Source: Chitinophaga pinensis (GTDB lineage Bacteria; Bacteroidota; Bacteroidia; Bacteroidales; GCA-2748055). Taken from it: a DNA stretch of 41,423 nucleotides. The translations under genes were made by a program, and so were the position numbers. Under the pieces are notes generated by a model. That model was not told where the DNA came from. It made no database searches and was given only the letters and a program-made list of their open reading frames with translations. Below, in pieces: positions 34,201 to 41,423 of the stretch. Numbering within the stretch: position 1 is the stretch's first letter; every line of letters starts with the position of its first letter. Location: the NCBI GenBank assembly GCA_945863035.1, contig CAMAZH010000024.1, positions 1 through 41,423 on the forward strand, in the 5' to 3' direction.

Positions 34201-34878
34201 ATGTCCAATCCAAAAAAAATTGCAGTAATCCTTTCCGGCTGCGGGGTTTTCGACGGGGCCGAGATTCACGAGGCCACCCTTACGATGTATGCGATTGCGA
34301 AACTGGGAGCGGAGTATGAGATTTTCGCCCCGGACATTGACCAGTTACAGGTTATAAACCATCTCACCGGCAAGGAGATGAAAGAGACCCGGAATGTACT
34401 TATTGAAGCGGCCAGGATTGCCAGAGGAAACATTCAGGAATTGGCCCATTACAAAGCAGCCGATTTCGACGGACTAATTTTCCCGGGTGGGTTTGGGGTT
34501 GCGAAAAACCTTTCCGACTGGATAAGCAAAGGACCTGAAAGCACCATAAACCCGGACGTAGAGGTGGCTATCCGCGAGACGGTTAAGGCTGGCAAACCGA
34601 TCGGTGCATTATGTATTTCCCCTGTTTTACTTGCAAAGGTTTTGGGTGATGTGGAAGTAACAATTGGGGAGGATTCTGCAACCATAGCAGCTATCGAGGC
34701 AACCGGTGCCAAACATGTCAAGGTCGGTCACGGGGAAGTTATGATCGACAAGAAATACAAAACCGTAACCAGTCCCTGCTATATGCTGGATGCCCGTATC
34801 GACCAGGTCGGCGCTGCTGCAGAGAAAGTTGTAAAAGAGATGATCAAACTGATGCAAAAAGAAAGTTGGAATTCGTGA
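34201..34878 (+). CDS. elbB: ElbB-type DJ-1/PfpI family protein (glyoxalase III-like)
   Basis: The 225-residue protein is full length for ElbB: KIAVILSGCGVFDGAEIHEA at the start, DFDGLIFPGGFGVAKNLSDW in the middle, then the nucleophile-elbow segment PIGALCISPVLLAK with Cys138, and VTSPCYMLDARIDQV near the end. ElbB belongs to the DJ-1/PfpI superfamily, has been reported to have glyoxalase activity and was linked by name to isoprenoid synthesis; its physiological role is unsettled. It is a single gene divergent from thpR. The short spacer after it is low-complexity. Confidence 0.92.
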   Translation: MSNPKKIAVILSGCGVFDGAEIHEATLTMYAIAKLGAEYEIFAPDIDQLQVINHLTGKEMKETRNVLIEAARIARGNIQELAHYKAADFDGLIFPGGFGVAKNLSDWISKGPESTINPDVEVAIRETVKAGKPIGALCISPVLLAKVLGDVEVTIGEDSATIAAIEATGAKHVKVGHGEVMIDKKYKTVTSPCYMLDARIDQVGAAAEKVVKEMIKLMQKESWNS

Positions 34879-34887
34879 GGAACTCAC

Positions 34888-34948
34888 TTCCCCTCCTCTC
34901 TCACTAAACTCACTAATACTCACTGCACTCACTAACCCTCACTCCCCC
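34888..34948. repeat. Low-complexity CTCACTAA-type repeat
   Basis: After the elbB stop the sequence repeats CTCACT with spacers of varying length (CTCACTAA, CTCACTAATA, CTCACTGCA, CTCACTAACC, CTCACTCC). It fills the spacer between the convergent elbB and DUF4294 genes. No terminator hairpin with T tract is seen. Confidence 0.7.
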
Positions 34949-34954
34949 AAATCC

Positions 34955-35551
34955 CTATAACAGCCCCATCTCCATCATCTGAATAATATATTCAATCATC
35001 TTATCTTCCTCGTCGGTATCGGGGTTATAAACGGATTTGAGGTTAGAGCCGAAGATGCGTGCAACAGCCTGCCAGAATCCCGCAGAGAAGTTCCCTTTAA
35101 CATCCTGAACAACCTGGTAGGTGGTATTTCCGGTTTCGCGGTAAACTAGTTTGATGAGTATTCTCCCTTGGGTAACCGTCAGACTTTTGAGCTGATCCTC
35201 GAACTCAGCCTTCAGCTGTTCTTCGGTCTGATCGATATACTGCCTTTTCTGCCGCTCATTTCGCATGGATGCAAGACGAAGATCCAGGTCTTTGAGTTTG
35301 TTTCCCGCGATTTTCGCATAAGGGTAAGCCGCTTTCACGTTCCTGATAAGCCTTCTGTATTTCCAGTGTTCCCAACGGTTGGCAAAAACCATGGGATAGA
35401 TGTTAAGCTCGGGGATTGAAGAAACCAGAATGGTATCTCCCCCAACAATTACTGCCTGCATAACATTCAGGGTATCCCTCCCCTTTCTGGCCTGAGAAAA
35501 GGCTGATAAAGAGATTAAAAGGAGCACAAACAGAAGGTATTTGCGTTTCAT
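34955..35551 (-). CDS. DUF4294-family secreted protein
   Basis: The roughly 198-residue protein has a signal peptide (MKRKYLLFVLLLISLSAFSQA) and a mature part with DTILVSSIPELNIYP, WKYRRLIRNVKAAYPYAKIA and the long charged helix MRNERQKRQYIDQTEEQLKA, then VTQGRILIKLVYRETG and FWQAVARIFGSNLKSVYNPD. This matches the Bacteroidota-specific DUF4294 family as I remember it; the function is unknown. An ATG two codons further upstream (35557) is an equally possible start. A -7 element (TAGTTTTG) lies at 35596-35589. Confidence 0.8.
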   Translation of the reverse strand: MKRKYLLFVLLLISLSAFSQARKGRDTLNVMQAVIVGGDTILVSSIPELNIYPMVFANRWEHWKYRRLIRNVKAAYPYAKIAGNKLKDLDLRLASMRNERQKRQYIDQTEEQLKAEFEDQLKSLTVTQGRILIKLVYRETGNTTYQVVQDVKGNFSAGFWQAVARIFGSNLKSVYNPDTDEEDKMIEYIIQMMEMGLL

Positions 35552-35588
35552 ATGCAATGGTTAAACCTGCCCTTCTGAAAAGGGTTTA

Positions 35589-35596
35589 CAAAACTA
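35589..35596 (-). promoter_or_regulatory. Predicted -7 element of the DUF4294 gene
   Basis: Minus-strand TAGTTTTG, an exact TAnnTTTG match, 38 nt before the ATG. The spacing to the nearest TTG (35611-35609) is only 12 nt, so the -33 is unclear. Confidence 0.42.
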
Positions 35597-35725
35597 CTAA
35601 AAGCTTTTCAATTCATAAGCCTTGGATTTGATTCCTTCAAAAACCATGCAAGATTAATACTTTAGTTATAAATAAATACCGCAGAGTTTTATAAAACAAT
35701 TGTGTCCCTTGCGGATTCATACCAC

Positions 35726-35849
35726 AAAGGACACTTAGGAGAAAAACACAAAGTCCACAAAGAGATACCAAGAATACAGGAAATTCGATAAATGAAACAG
35801 GAATTTCTTTGTGTCCTTTGTGTAAGCCTTTGTGAACTTTGTGGCTAAA
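35726..35849. repeat. CACAAAG-rich large inverted repeat
   Basis: The left part (35726-35765) carries CCACAAAGGACAC and CACAAAGTCCACAAAG; the right part (35810-35849) carries CTTTGTGTCCTTTGTG and CTTTGTGAACTTTGTGG, its approximate reverse complement. The centre (35766-35809) is AT-rich. It resembles dispersed intergenic repeats of Bacteroidota and lies between the T9SS beta-helix gene and the DUF4294 gene. Confidence 0.7.
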
Positions 35850-35874
35850 TTTTCATACAGCCTAAAGATGTATC

Positions 35875-37485
35875 TTACTTAACAAACTTCACTACCGTGT
35901 CGTCATTTACCTTAACAAAATAAATTCCACGGGAGTAATTACGTACATCAAAGCTTGCCTGAGTTCCCTCAACCAAAGCAGAATCCATAACACGTCCAAG
36001 ACTATTGTAGATTGCAACTTTTGCATTAGGTGAAGAGAGTGCAATGTTTAACTCATCAACAGCAGGATTAGGATAAACCTTTACTGAAAGGACCTTACTG
36101 ATTGAAACTTCAGTCGCGAACCAAATGGAAGCATTTAAAACAGGTGAGTCTGCCAGAGGCTCGAAATCCCTTGCGTCATAATTGAATGGGTTGCCCAATT
36201 TTAGCGATGTGGCAAGCAAAAGTGTATCATTGGCTCTTGACTCAGCATCGAACCATGATTTGACATCTTCAACAACAGGACCGCTCGAAGTTTTAACCCA
36301 CGAATTTCGGATTCCTGCAATAAGGGTATTCTGAACTGTAAGTGAATCCGATTGTGCAGAAGCCCAGCCGTTTGCCGACTCAAGGTTCAGACCATTCCCC
36401 CAACCTGCAAATACGGAGTTGTACACCTGAAGGCATGAACCTCTTCTGATTCTCATTGCTGAACCCGAATTATGATTCGACAAGAGGTTAGCCGGTTCTG
36501 AATTTGTTTTGGAGGGTCCGAAACCGCTTATATTGCTGAATGTTGGATTTGTTTTGGGGACGTTGTTGGTGCCACTGGCATCATTGTCGGACTCAAAACC
36601 GTTAGCCGCGTCGGTATCAACAATTGTTGAATCACGAGCAATCAGCCCAAACTGAACCATTCCCACGAAGCCGTTGTCTGTGTCGAAATCGTCATCTTCG
36701 GTTTTATAAGAAATAAGGTGTTTTGCATTTACGGCTCCACCCCACCACTCGAAACCATCGTCACCGGAATGGGAAACCTGAACATAGTCAATAACGGTTC
36801 CACTGCCAACCGAAGCCAGACTGAGACCATTGATTTCATTTCCTTCGGAAACCAGATAACCCGGAAACTCAATACGCACATATTTCAGTACTCCGGAATT
36901 ATCTGCATTATCGCTGCCACCGTGGAAAACCCCGGTGCCACCCTCCGTTAAACCTTCGCCATCGCCAGTTCCATTTGTAGCATTTGCTTTGAGGTTGTTT
37001 ATTCCTTTACCGGCAATAATCAAGCCTGCCCAGTCACTGTTGTTCCTGAAACCAGCACCCTGATTCGAAGTGAAAACTATGGGCAGGTTGCTTGTGCCTT
37101 CGGCCATAATTTTTGCCCCTCTGTCGATAATTACAGCGCTTTTTGCTTCTCCGCGAATTATGGTTCCGGGTTGGATGGTTAAAACCGCAGGAGCGTCAAC
37201 GTAAACCCAGCCGTCGAGTTTAATTGTTCCACTCCATGTTTCGTCGGAGGTAATATGTGTCGAGAGACTTGGACTGAATGCCCCGTTGCCTTTTGTTACA
37301 GATGCTTCAGGATATTCTGTATCCACAGGATTCCAGTTCGCCCAGCCAGTGGTCCAATCGTTGGTACCGTCAAAAGCCCCGATATAATCCACAGCTGTAA
37401 AGAAGGTGTTGTTGATCTTCAAACTCTGGGCGTTCAGAGAGAAAGCCAGAATACTGATCATTAGTGAGAATAAAAGTTTTTTCAT
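35875..37485 (-). CDS. T9SS-exported, predicted right-handed beta-helix protein
   Basis: The 536-residue protein starts with signal peptide MKKLLFSLMISILAFSLNAQ. The body (about 75-430) has repeated short beta-strand turns (LTIQPGTIIRGEAKSAVIID, KIMAEGTSNLPIVFTSN, VLKYVRIEFPGYL, VIDYVQVSHSGDDGFEWWGG), the look of a parallel beta-helix. The last 75 residues are a T9SS type A domain (VKVYPNPAVDELNIALSS, VAIYNSLGRVMDS, YSRGIYFVKVND). The gene follows the TonB receptor on the same strand, 136 nt away, with its own promoter candidate. The aspartate-rich segment TEDDDFDTDNGF could bind metal. A surface partner of the receptor is inferred; the ligand is unknown. Confidence 0.85.
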   Translation of the reverse strand: MKKLLFSLMISILAFSLNAQSLKINNTFFTAVDYIGAFDGTNDWTTGWANWNPVDTEYPEASVTKGNGAFSPSLSTHITSDETWSGTIKLDGWVYVDAPAVLTIQPGTIIRGEAKSAVIIDRGAKIMAEGTSNLPIVFTSNQGAGFRNNSDWAGLIIAGKGINNLKANATNGTGDGEGLTEGGTGVFHGGSDNADNSGVLKYVRIEFPGYLVSEGNEINGLSLASVGSGTVIDYVQVSHSGDDGFEWWGGAVNAKHLISYKTEDDDFDTDNGFVGMVQFGLIARDSTIVDTDAANGFESDNDASGTNNVPKTNPTFSNISGFGPSKTNSEPANLLSNHNSGSAMRIRRGSCLQVYNSVFAGWGNGLNLESANGWASAQSDSLTVQNTLIAGIRNSWVKTSSGPVVEDVKSWFDAESRANDTLLLATSLKLGNPFNYDARDFEPLADSPVLNASIWFATEVSISKVLSVKVYPNPAVDELNIALSSPNAKVAIYNSLGRVMDSALVEGTQASFDVRNYSRGIYFVKVNDDTVVKFVK

Positions 37486-37512
37486 ACTAAATTTTTTTTG
37501 GTTTATGTTTCA

Positions 37513-37542
37513 CAAAAATACTTTTGGCATCATAAAGAAAAG
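37513..37542 (-). promoter_or_regulatory. Predicted promoter of the beta-helix T9SS gene
   Basis: Minus-strand TATTTTTG (37520-37513) is an exact -7; TTTTC at 37542-37538 is a partial -33 with a spacer of about 17 nt. It suggests that this gene can be transcribed apart from the receptor. Confidence 0.5.
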
Positions 37543-37621
37543 TTGAGTCTGAGTTATCTTATCTTTAAAAACCAGCCTGTTATTTGCATTGGGTTATGAA
37601 TTAAGTAAGGTTTAGCTAAGA

Positions 37622-40513
37622 CTAGAATGTCCAGGTGACACCTAAATTGATTTTTCGGTTGGGGACATACTTTAGCTTAGTAACCTCAATATTGTCGTTT
37701 GCACCAAAATATTCGACCCAATGAACGGGGCTGTTGGTTAAGTCTTTGATTCCTAGTTTGAGATCAAAATGTTCCCCGATTTTCTTTTCAATGCTCAAAT
37801 CAATTGAGTTTCTGGGAAGCTCCCATGTATGCGGATTAAGAGGCGTACCCACAAACATGATCCTCTTCCCGATCCGGTTATAGCTAAGGTTCATCATTAA
37901 GCCTTTTTCCGGATTATTGTAAAAAAGACCCAGATTAACAATGTAGGGCGATTGTCCTTGCATAATACGCACCGAATCCCTTGAGAAGGAAATATTGGTA
38001 TTAATCTCGCTCTTTATTAAGGACGAATTAAACACAACAGTCAGATTCTTCAAAAGGCTCAGAACAGGGACATCCTCGAGGAACATAAGGGATTTGCGCG
38101 CATCGAACTCTATTCCCCTGCTAAACGCTTTTTCTGTATTGTAGGGTTGGTAAACGAATTTATTACCTGCAAGAATCTGAAACAGCTCGATAGGGTTGGA
38201 GAAATCCTTGTAAAATCCTGCCACTGAAATCATCTCACCGGGTGAAGGGTACCATTCGTAACGAATGTCATAGCTCTGGATTGTCGCGGAAACCAAATCC
38301 GAATTGCCATAAACCAGGGAATTAAGTTCGAAATCTTCGTAAAAACTTACCGAGTTCTCCCTGAATTCAGGGCGGTTAACGGTTTTGCCGTATGATAAAC
38401 GGATATTGTGCCTCTCGCCCAGCTTGATCTTCATATTCAAAGATGGGAACAAGCTAAGTGTGTCTCTGTTGATGTCGAGGGAGTCGTTGAGAACATTGCC
38501 GCTAGCATCACTGGTCTTTTGATAAAAGCCTGTAATCAGACGGCTGTATCGTTCCATCCTTACTCCTCCATAAATATCGACAATCTCCCCAATGGGTAGT
38601 TTCACGCCTACATAGCTGGCAAACAAATCATCCACGGCCTCATAGGTGTTAACCGAATTGGTTCCGTCCATATAAGCAAGACCGGTAACATTTATATTGG
38701 CAGGATTGTAGTAGAAATTCGTATCGGCCACCAGGTTTTCTACTTCCTGGAACAGACCGCCTGTCAAAGCCAGCTTATTGGTTCCCCTTGGAGCAACAAT
38801 CCCCAACATTCGGGTATCAACATCCCTGCTTTTTGAGTCGCTGAAGACCCCTGCCTTAATCTGTACCGGATGTTGGGATATAGAGGTGTAAATGTCATGA
38901 GTGACATCGAATTTGAAATTCTTATCCCACTCAACAAGGCTCTGGCTTAGCCTTCCCCCGTTATAAACGCTCGGCTTGTTATCTATCACAAAAAAATAGG
39001 GTATTGTATCGGGGGAGTAAATATCGCGGGCATATGTATACCTGCGATTGTCGGGATCATTATTTGAAGTGTAGGAAAGGCCAGCCGTCCAGTTAAATCT
39101 TGTTTTGTTGTTATTGATATGGTGTTTCCCATCAAGTTGTCCGGAGTAAATGAAGCGTTGGTTAAAACGCAGATTCGTACTCCTCCAATCCTGAGAACTG
39201 TTCACTGCGTATCCCTGCCTCTGAACGGTTCTGCTTTCGCCCAGGTTGTTGGCCAAATTCCGGAGGCCAATCTTCTGGTTGTTACCAAAAACAAAGAGCC
39301 AATTGTGTATAAGCCCTAAAGATGCATCCTGAACATAAGTATAATCATCAAAATCATATGCCATATCGATGTCATCGGTAATAGCATTGTACGATTCATA
39401 TTCCGCCCTTCTTACGATATTGAAATTGCTCGTGGCTTTATAAGTAAGGCTGGTAATGTTTCCCACCGATACCTTCCCCAACAGAAAGCGCCTCTGAGCC
39501 GTCAAACCAATGCTCTGATCCAGAAAGGGGTTGATTGTATGGGTGTCCCAATTTTTGTTAAAAGCTCTTGAAATGATTTTTAGCGAATCCATCCGCGCAA
39601 CATAAGTTGCCAGATTGGGCCATTTGTACAATTCCGTCATCTTTTGGGTGGATGGGAGCTCGGCAGGGAAATCGCGGGTCCCGTCATCAAAACCCAATCG
39701 ATCGAACCTTCCGCCCTGATAGGTCTGAAAATCACGGATAAAACTGGTATTCTGAACATACCCGGAACTGTACGACAGCTTAAAACTGTTTTTGTCGGCC
39801 ACCTCATTGGTCAGAATATCGATTACCGCACCGGCAAAATCAGCCGGGAGCTCAGGAGCAGGACTCTTATAAATCATAATATTTTCGATCATTCCACTGG
39901 GAATGGCATCGAATGAGAAGGAACGTTTTGAAGGTTCAAAGCTGGGGGCAGGGGCTCCATTCAGAAGCACTGAGTTATACCGCTCACTAAGTCCGCGGAC
40001 CACCACAAACTTCCCATCGGTGATGGTAATTCCCGGCACCCTGCGCATTACTTCAGCAGCATCGCTATCCTGAGATTTCTTTATCTGATCGGCTGTAATT
40101 CCGTTTGCAATCAGATCAATGGATTTGATGTTAACCACCATTGCAGCCTCGGTGCTTGTTCTTTTCCGGGCTGTCACCGTTACCTCATCAACCGTCAACG
40201 ATGCCGCACCAAGCTTTACATCCAGATAACCGACCTTTCCGCCCGACACTTCCAGCATGAGTATCTGCTTGTCGTAGGAAATATAGGATACAACAATATT
40301 ATAGGTTCCGGGAGCCACGTTCTTAAGCTCAAATAACCCGTCGAGGTTGGTGATGGTCCCGGTAAAAGTACCCTGTATCAAAACTGATGCGCCTACCAGC
40401 GACTCCCCCGTAACAGCATCAGAAACCTTTCCCTGTATACTTCCGTTCTGCGATAAAGCTGGGAAAACAATCAGAACAAATAATAAACTTAGTAAAACTC
40501 TCATAATCATCAT
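37622..40513 (-). CDS. TonB-dependent outer-membrane receptor with carboxypeptidase-regulatory-like N-terminal domain
   Basis: The 963-residue protein has a signal peptide (MRVLLSLLFVLIVFPALSQ), a CarboxypepD-reg-like domain (about 25-110: GSIQGKVSDAVTGESLVGAS, GTYNIVVSYISYDKQ), a plug domain (RRVPGITITDGKFVVVRGLS, RYNSVLLNGAPAP) and a beta-barrel ending in NLGVTWTF with the usual terminal Phe. Such receptors import large or scarce nutrients with TonB energy. There is no SusD gene beside it, so it is not a standard Sus glycan importer; its downstream neighbour is the beta-helix T9SS protein. The start may be either 40513 or 40504. Confidence 0.93.
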   Translation of the reverse strand: MMIMRVLLSLLFVLIVFPALSQNGSIQGKVSDAVTGESLVGASVLIQGTFTGTITNLDGLFELKNVAPGTYNIVVSYISYDKQILMLEVSGGKVGYLDVKLGAASLTVDEVTVTARKRTSTEAAMVVNIKSIDLIANGITADQIKKSQDSDAAEVMRRVPGITITDGKFVVVRGLSERYNSVLLNGAPAPSFEPSKRSFSFDAIPSGMIENIMIYKSPAPELPADFAGAVIDILTNEVADKNSFKLSYSSGYVQNTSFIRDFQTYQGGRFDRLGFDDGTRDFPAELPSTQKMTELYKWPNLATYVARMDSLKIISRAFNKNWDTHTINPFLDQSIGLTAQRRFLLGKVSVGNITSLTYKATSNFNIVRRAEYESYNAITDDIDMAYDFDDYTYVQDASLGLIHNWLFVFGNNQKIGLRNLANNLGESRTVQRQGYAVNSSQDWRSTNLRFNQRFIYSGQLDGKHHINNNKTRFNWTAGLSYTSNNDPDNRRYTYARDIYSPDTIPYFFVIDNKPSVYNGGRLSQSLVEWDKNFKFDVTHDIYTSISQHPVQIKAGVFSDSKSRDVDTRMLGIVAPRGTNKLALTGGLFQEVENLVADTNFYYNPANINVTGLAYMDGTNSVNTYEAVDDLFASYVGVKLPIGEIVDIYGGVRMERYSRLITGFYQKTSDASGNVLNDSLDINRDTLSLFPSLNMKIKLGERHNIRLSYGKTVNRPEFRENSVSFYEDFELNSLVYGNSDLVSATIQSYDIRYEWYPSPGEMISVAGFYKDFSNPIELFQILAGNKFVYQPYNTEKAFSRGIEFDARKSLMFLEDVPVLSLLKNLTVVFNSSLIKSEINTNISFSRDSVRIMQGQSPYIVNLGLFYNNPEKGLMMNLSYNRIGKRIMFVGTPLNPHTWELPRNSIDLSIEKKIGEHFDLKLGIKDLTNSPVHWVEYFGANDNIEVTKLKYVPNRKINLGVTWTF

Positions 40514-40934
40514 AAAATCATTGAAATTTATTCACAAAGGAAGGCTTCCTATTTCACCTTAATCTGAGGAATTTGTTATCTGTACATTATGATTTCCTTG
40601 CCGTAAAGGCAAATTTTCAATCGATTATGAATTCTGTCTTATCCCAGTCTTTAGTTAATCTTAACAAAACAGTCAGGAATTGCTTCATTGGATAAGAAAT
40701 AACTCAAGTTAAGAATAAAAGAAGCCAACAGGGGTTGAAATGGGTTTTGAAAAATCAGGGTGACTGAACAATCTTTTTGATATCTTTGTTTAAGGTTGAA
40801 ATTACGAAATGCTTATACCTTCCACCTTTAAACCCTATTGAACATCATTGGTCAGCGGAAAAGGGAAAGGCTAGAAATCAGCATCAAGGACTATTTGGGA
40901 TGATAAAGACAGAAAGTAAAAATACAGAACATAA
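40514..40934. other. Divergent intergenic region between the TonB receptor and the Fe-S protein
   Basis: No gene was recognised in these 421 bases. It contains a small hairpin TTGCC-GTAAA-GGCAA (about 40598-40612) in the receptor's leader region and a perfect -7 element for the plus strand at 40781-40788. No -7 match was found for the receptor gene. Confidence 0.5.
40781..40788 (+). promoter_or_regulatory. Predicted -7 element of the Fe-S protein gene
   Basis: TATCTTTG, an exact match, about 147 nt before the ATG. No TTG lies at a normal -33 spacing, so it is a weak call. Confidence 0.35.
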
Positions 40935-41423
40935 ATGAGCGTAAACGACAGACAATACACCAACGGAGAGATAACCGTTTTCTGGAAACCCTCCAAATGC
41001 ATTCACGCAACCACCTGCTTCAGGGAACTGATTGAAGTCTTCAATCCCCGGAAACGGCCCTGGGTGAACATGCAGGGAGCTCCAACCGAAAGAATCAAGG
41101 AAGTGGTCGACAAGTGTCCCACTCTGGCCATTTATTGGAAATACAACAGCGAAATGACCCCCGAGGAACTTGCCGGTGTTGCTCCGCTTGGGGAGGAAGT
41201 TACTCCTGTCGACATGGCAGCCCAACCCAAAGAAGAGGAGGCAGCCGGTGCTAGCATCAGTGTAATGAAAAACGGCCCGCTTCTCGTCGAGGGCGATTTC
41301 AAAGTAATTGGCCCCGAAGGCAACGAACTGAAAACCACGATCATGACATCTTTTTGCAGGTGCGGGCATTCCCGGGCACAGCCATTCTGCGACGGAACAC
41401 ATCGGAAGGTGGGGTTTCAGGGG
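40935..41423 (+). CDS. Two-cluster Fe-S protein: divergent 4Fe-4S (YjdI-like) plus CDGSH domain, right end cut
   Basis: An open plus-strand frame of 163 codons starts at the ATG at 40935 and runs off the window. Residues 1-70 resemble the divergent single-cluster ferredoxin domain of YjdI (FWKPSKCIHATTCFRELIEV, VVDKCPTLAIYWKY) with Cys22, Cys28 and Cys61. After a linker rich in Glu and Ala (about 75-108), residues 141-156 are a CDGSH motif, CRCGHSRAQPFCDGTH, with the three-Cys, one-His ligand set (Cys141, Cys143, Cys152, His156) of mitoNEET-type 2Fe-2S clusters. Probably only a few residues are missing. A minus-strand frame over the same DNA is a shadow. An electron-transfer or Fe-S storage role is likely, the partner unknown. 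Confidence 0.88.
   Translation, partial: MSVNDRQYTNGEITVFWKPSKCIHATTCFRELIEVFNPRKRPWVNMQGAPTERIKEVVDKCPTLAIYWKYNSEMTPEELAGVAPLGEEVTPVDMAAQPKEEEAAGASISVMKNGPLLVEGDFKVIGPEGNELKTTIMTSFCRCGHSRAQPFCDGTHRKVGFQG

Noticed and set aside
40884-41402. 172-codon minus-strand frame at the right edge
   Set aside because: Antisense of the Fe-S protein, whose cluster motifs on the plus strand are unmistakable.

Overview
The window looks like a chromosome segment of a Bacteroidota bacterium, probably from the Bacteroidales/Marinilabiliales side (the rank is inference). The evidence is two proteins with C-terminal type IX secretion (T9SS) sorting domains, a TonB-dependent receptor with an N-terminal carboxypeptidase-regulatory-like domain, a DUF4294 protein, two ECF sigma factors, futalosine-pathway menaquinone synthesis (MqnE), and many gene starts preceded by the Bacteroidota -7 promoter element TAnnTTTG. 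No tRNA, rRNA, CRISPR array, phage gene or transposase gene was recognised.

Layout. Bases 1-196: start of a minus-strand secreted Ig-like protein, cut by the window edge. 566-2787 (minus): tgt and an LptF/LptG permease, overlapping. 2882-6611 (plus): family 2 glycosyltransferase, ECF sigma factor, rsmG and an MFS transporter. 6728-6886: rpmH (ribosomal protein L34) with a clear promoter and terminator. 6965-9943 is an accessory segment bracketed by inverted copies of a 34-bp repeat. It holds a lipoprotein gene, an array of about 20 degenerate 20-21-bp tandem repeats, and a decayed type I restriction locus (hsdS tail plus a four-helix-bundle gene broken by an in-frame stop). 10038-15697 (plus): a GT-C glycosyltransferase/TPR fusion, a UDP-galactopyranose-mutase-like flavoprotein and mqnE. 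15761-20596 (plus): PASTA protein, T9SS cargo, RluD-type pseudouridine synthase and D-Ala-D-Ala ligase.

20624-24248 (minus) is a three-gene biotin-dependent acyl-CoA carboxylase operon. ssb, an ECF sigma/TPR membrane-protein pair, gcvP, an MBL-fold hydrolase and pcm follow, all on the minus strand. 31058-33524 (plus) holds a Gfo/Idh-like protein without its catalytic lysine and a polyprenyl-phosphate sugar transferase. thpR, elbB and a DUF4294 gene come next, then a minus-strand pair of TonB receptor and T9SS-exported beta-helix protein. The right edge cuts a two-domain iron-sulfur protein (divergent 4Fe-4S plus CDGSH).

Most of the window is envelope and core metabolism: LPS transport, surface glycans, peptidoglycan precursors, protein export, tRNA/rRNA modification and propionyl/acyl-CoA carboxylation. 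The most unusual observations are a 47-48-bp palindrome-containing leader shared by two unrelated genes (7857-7904 minus and 13058-13104 plus), the bracketed accessory segment with its dead restriction locus and minisatellite, and the degenerate dehydrogenase-like protein.
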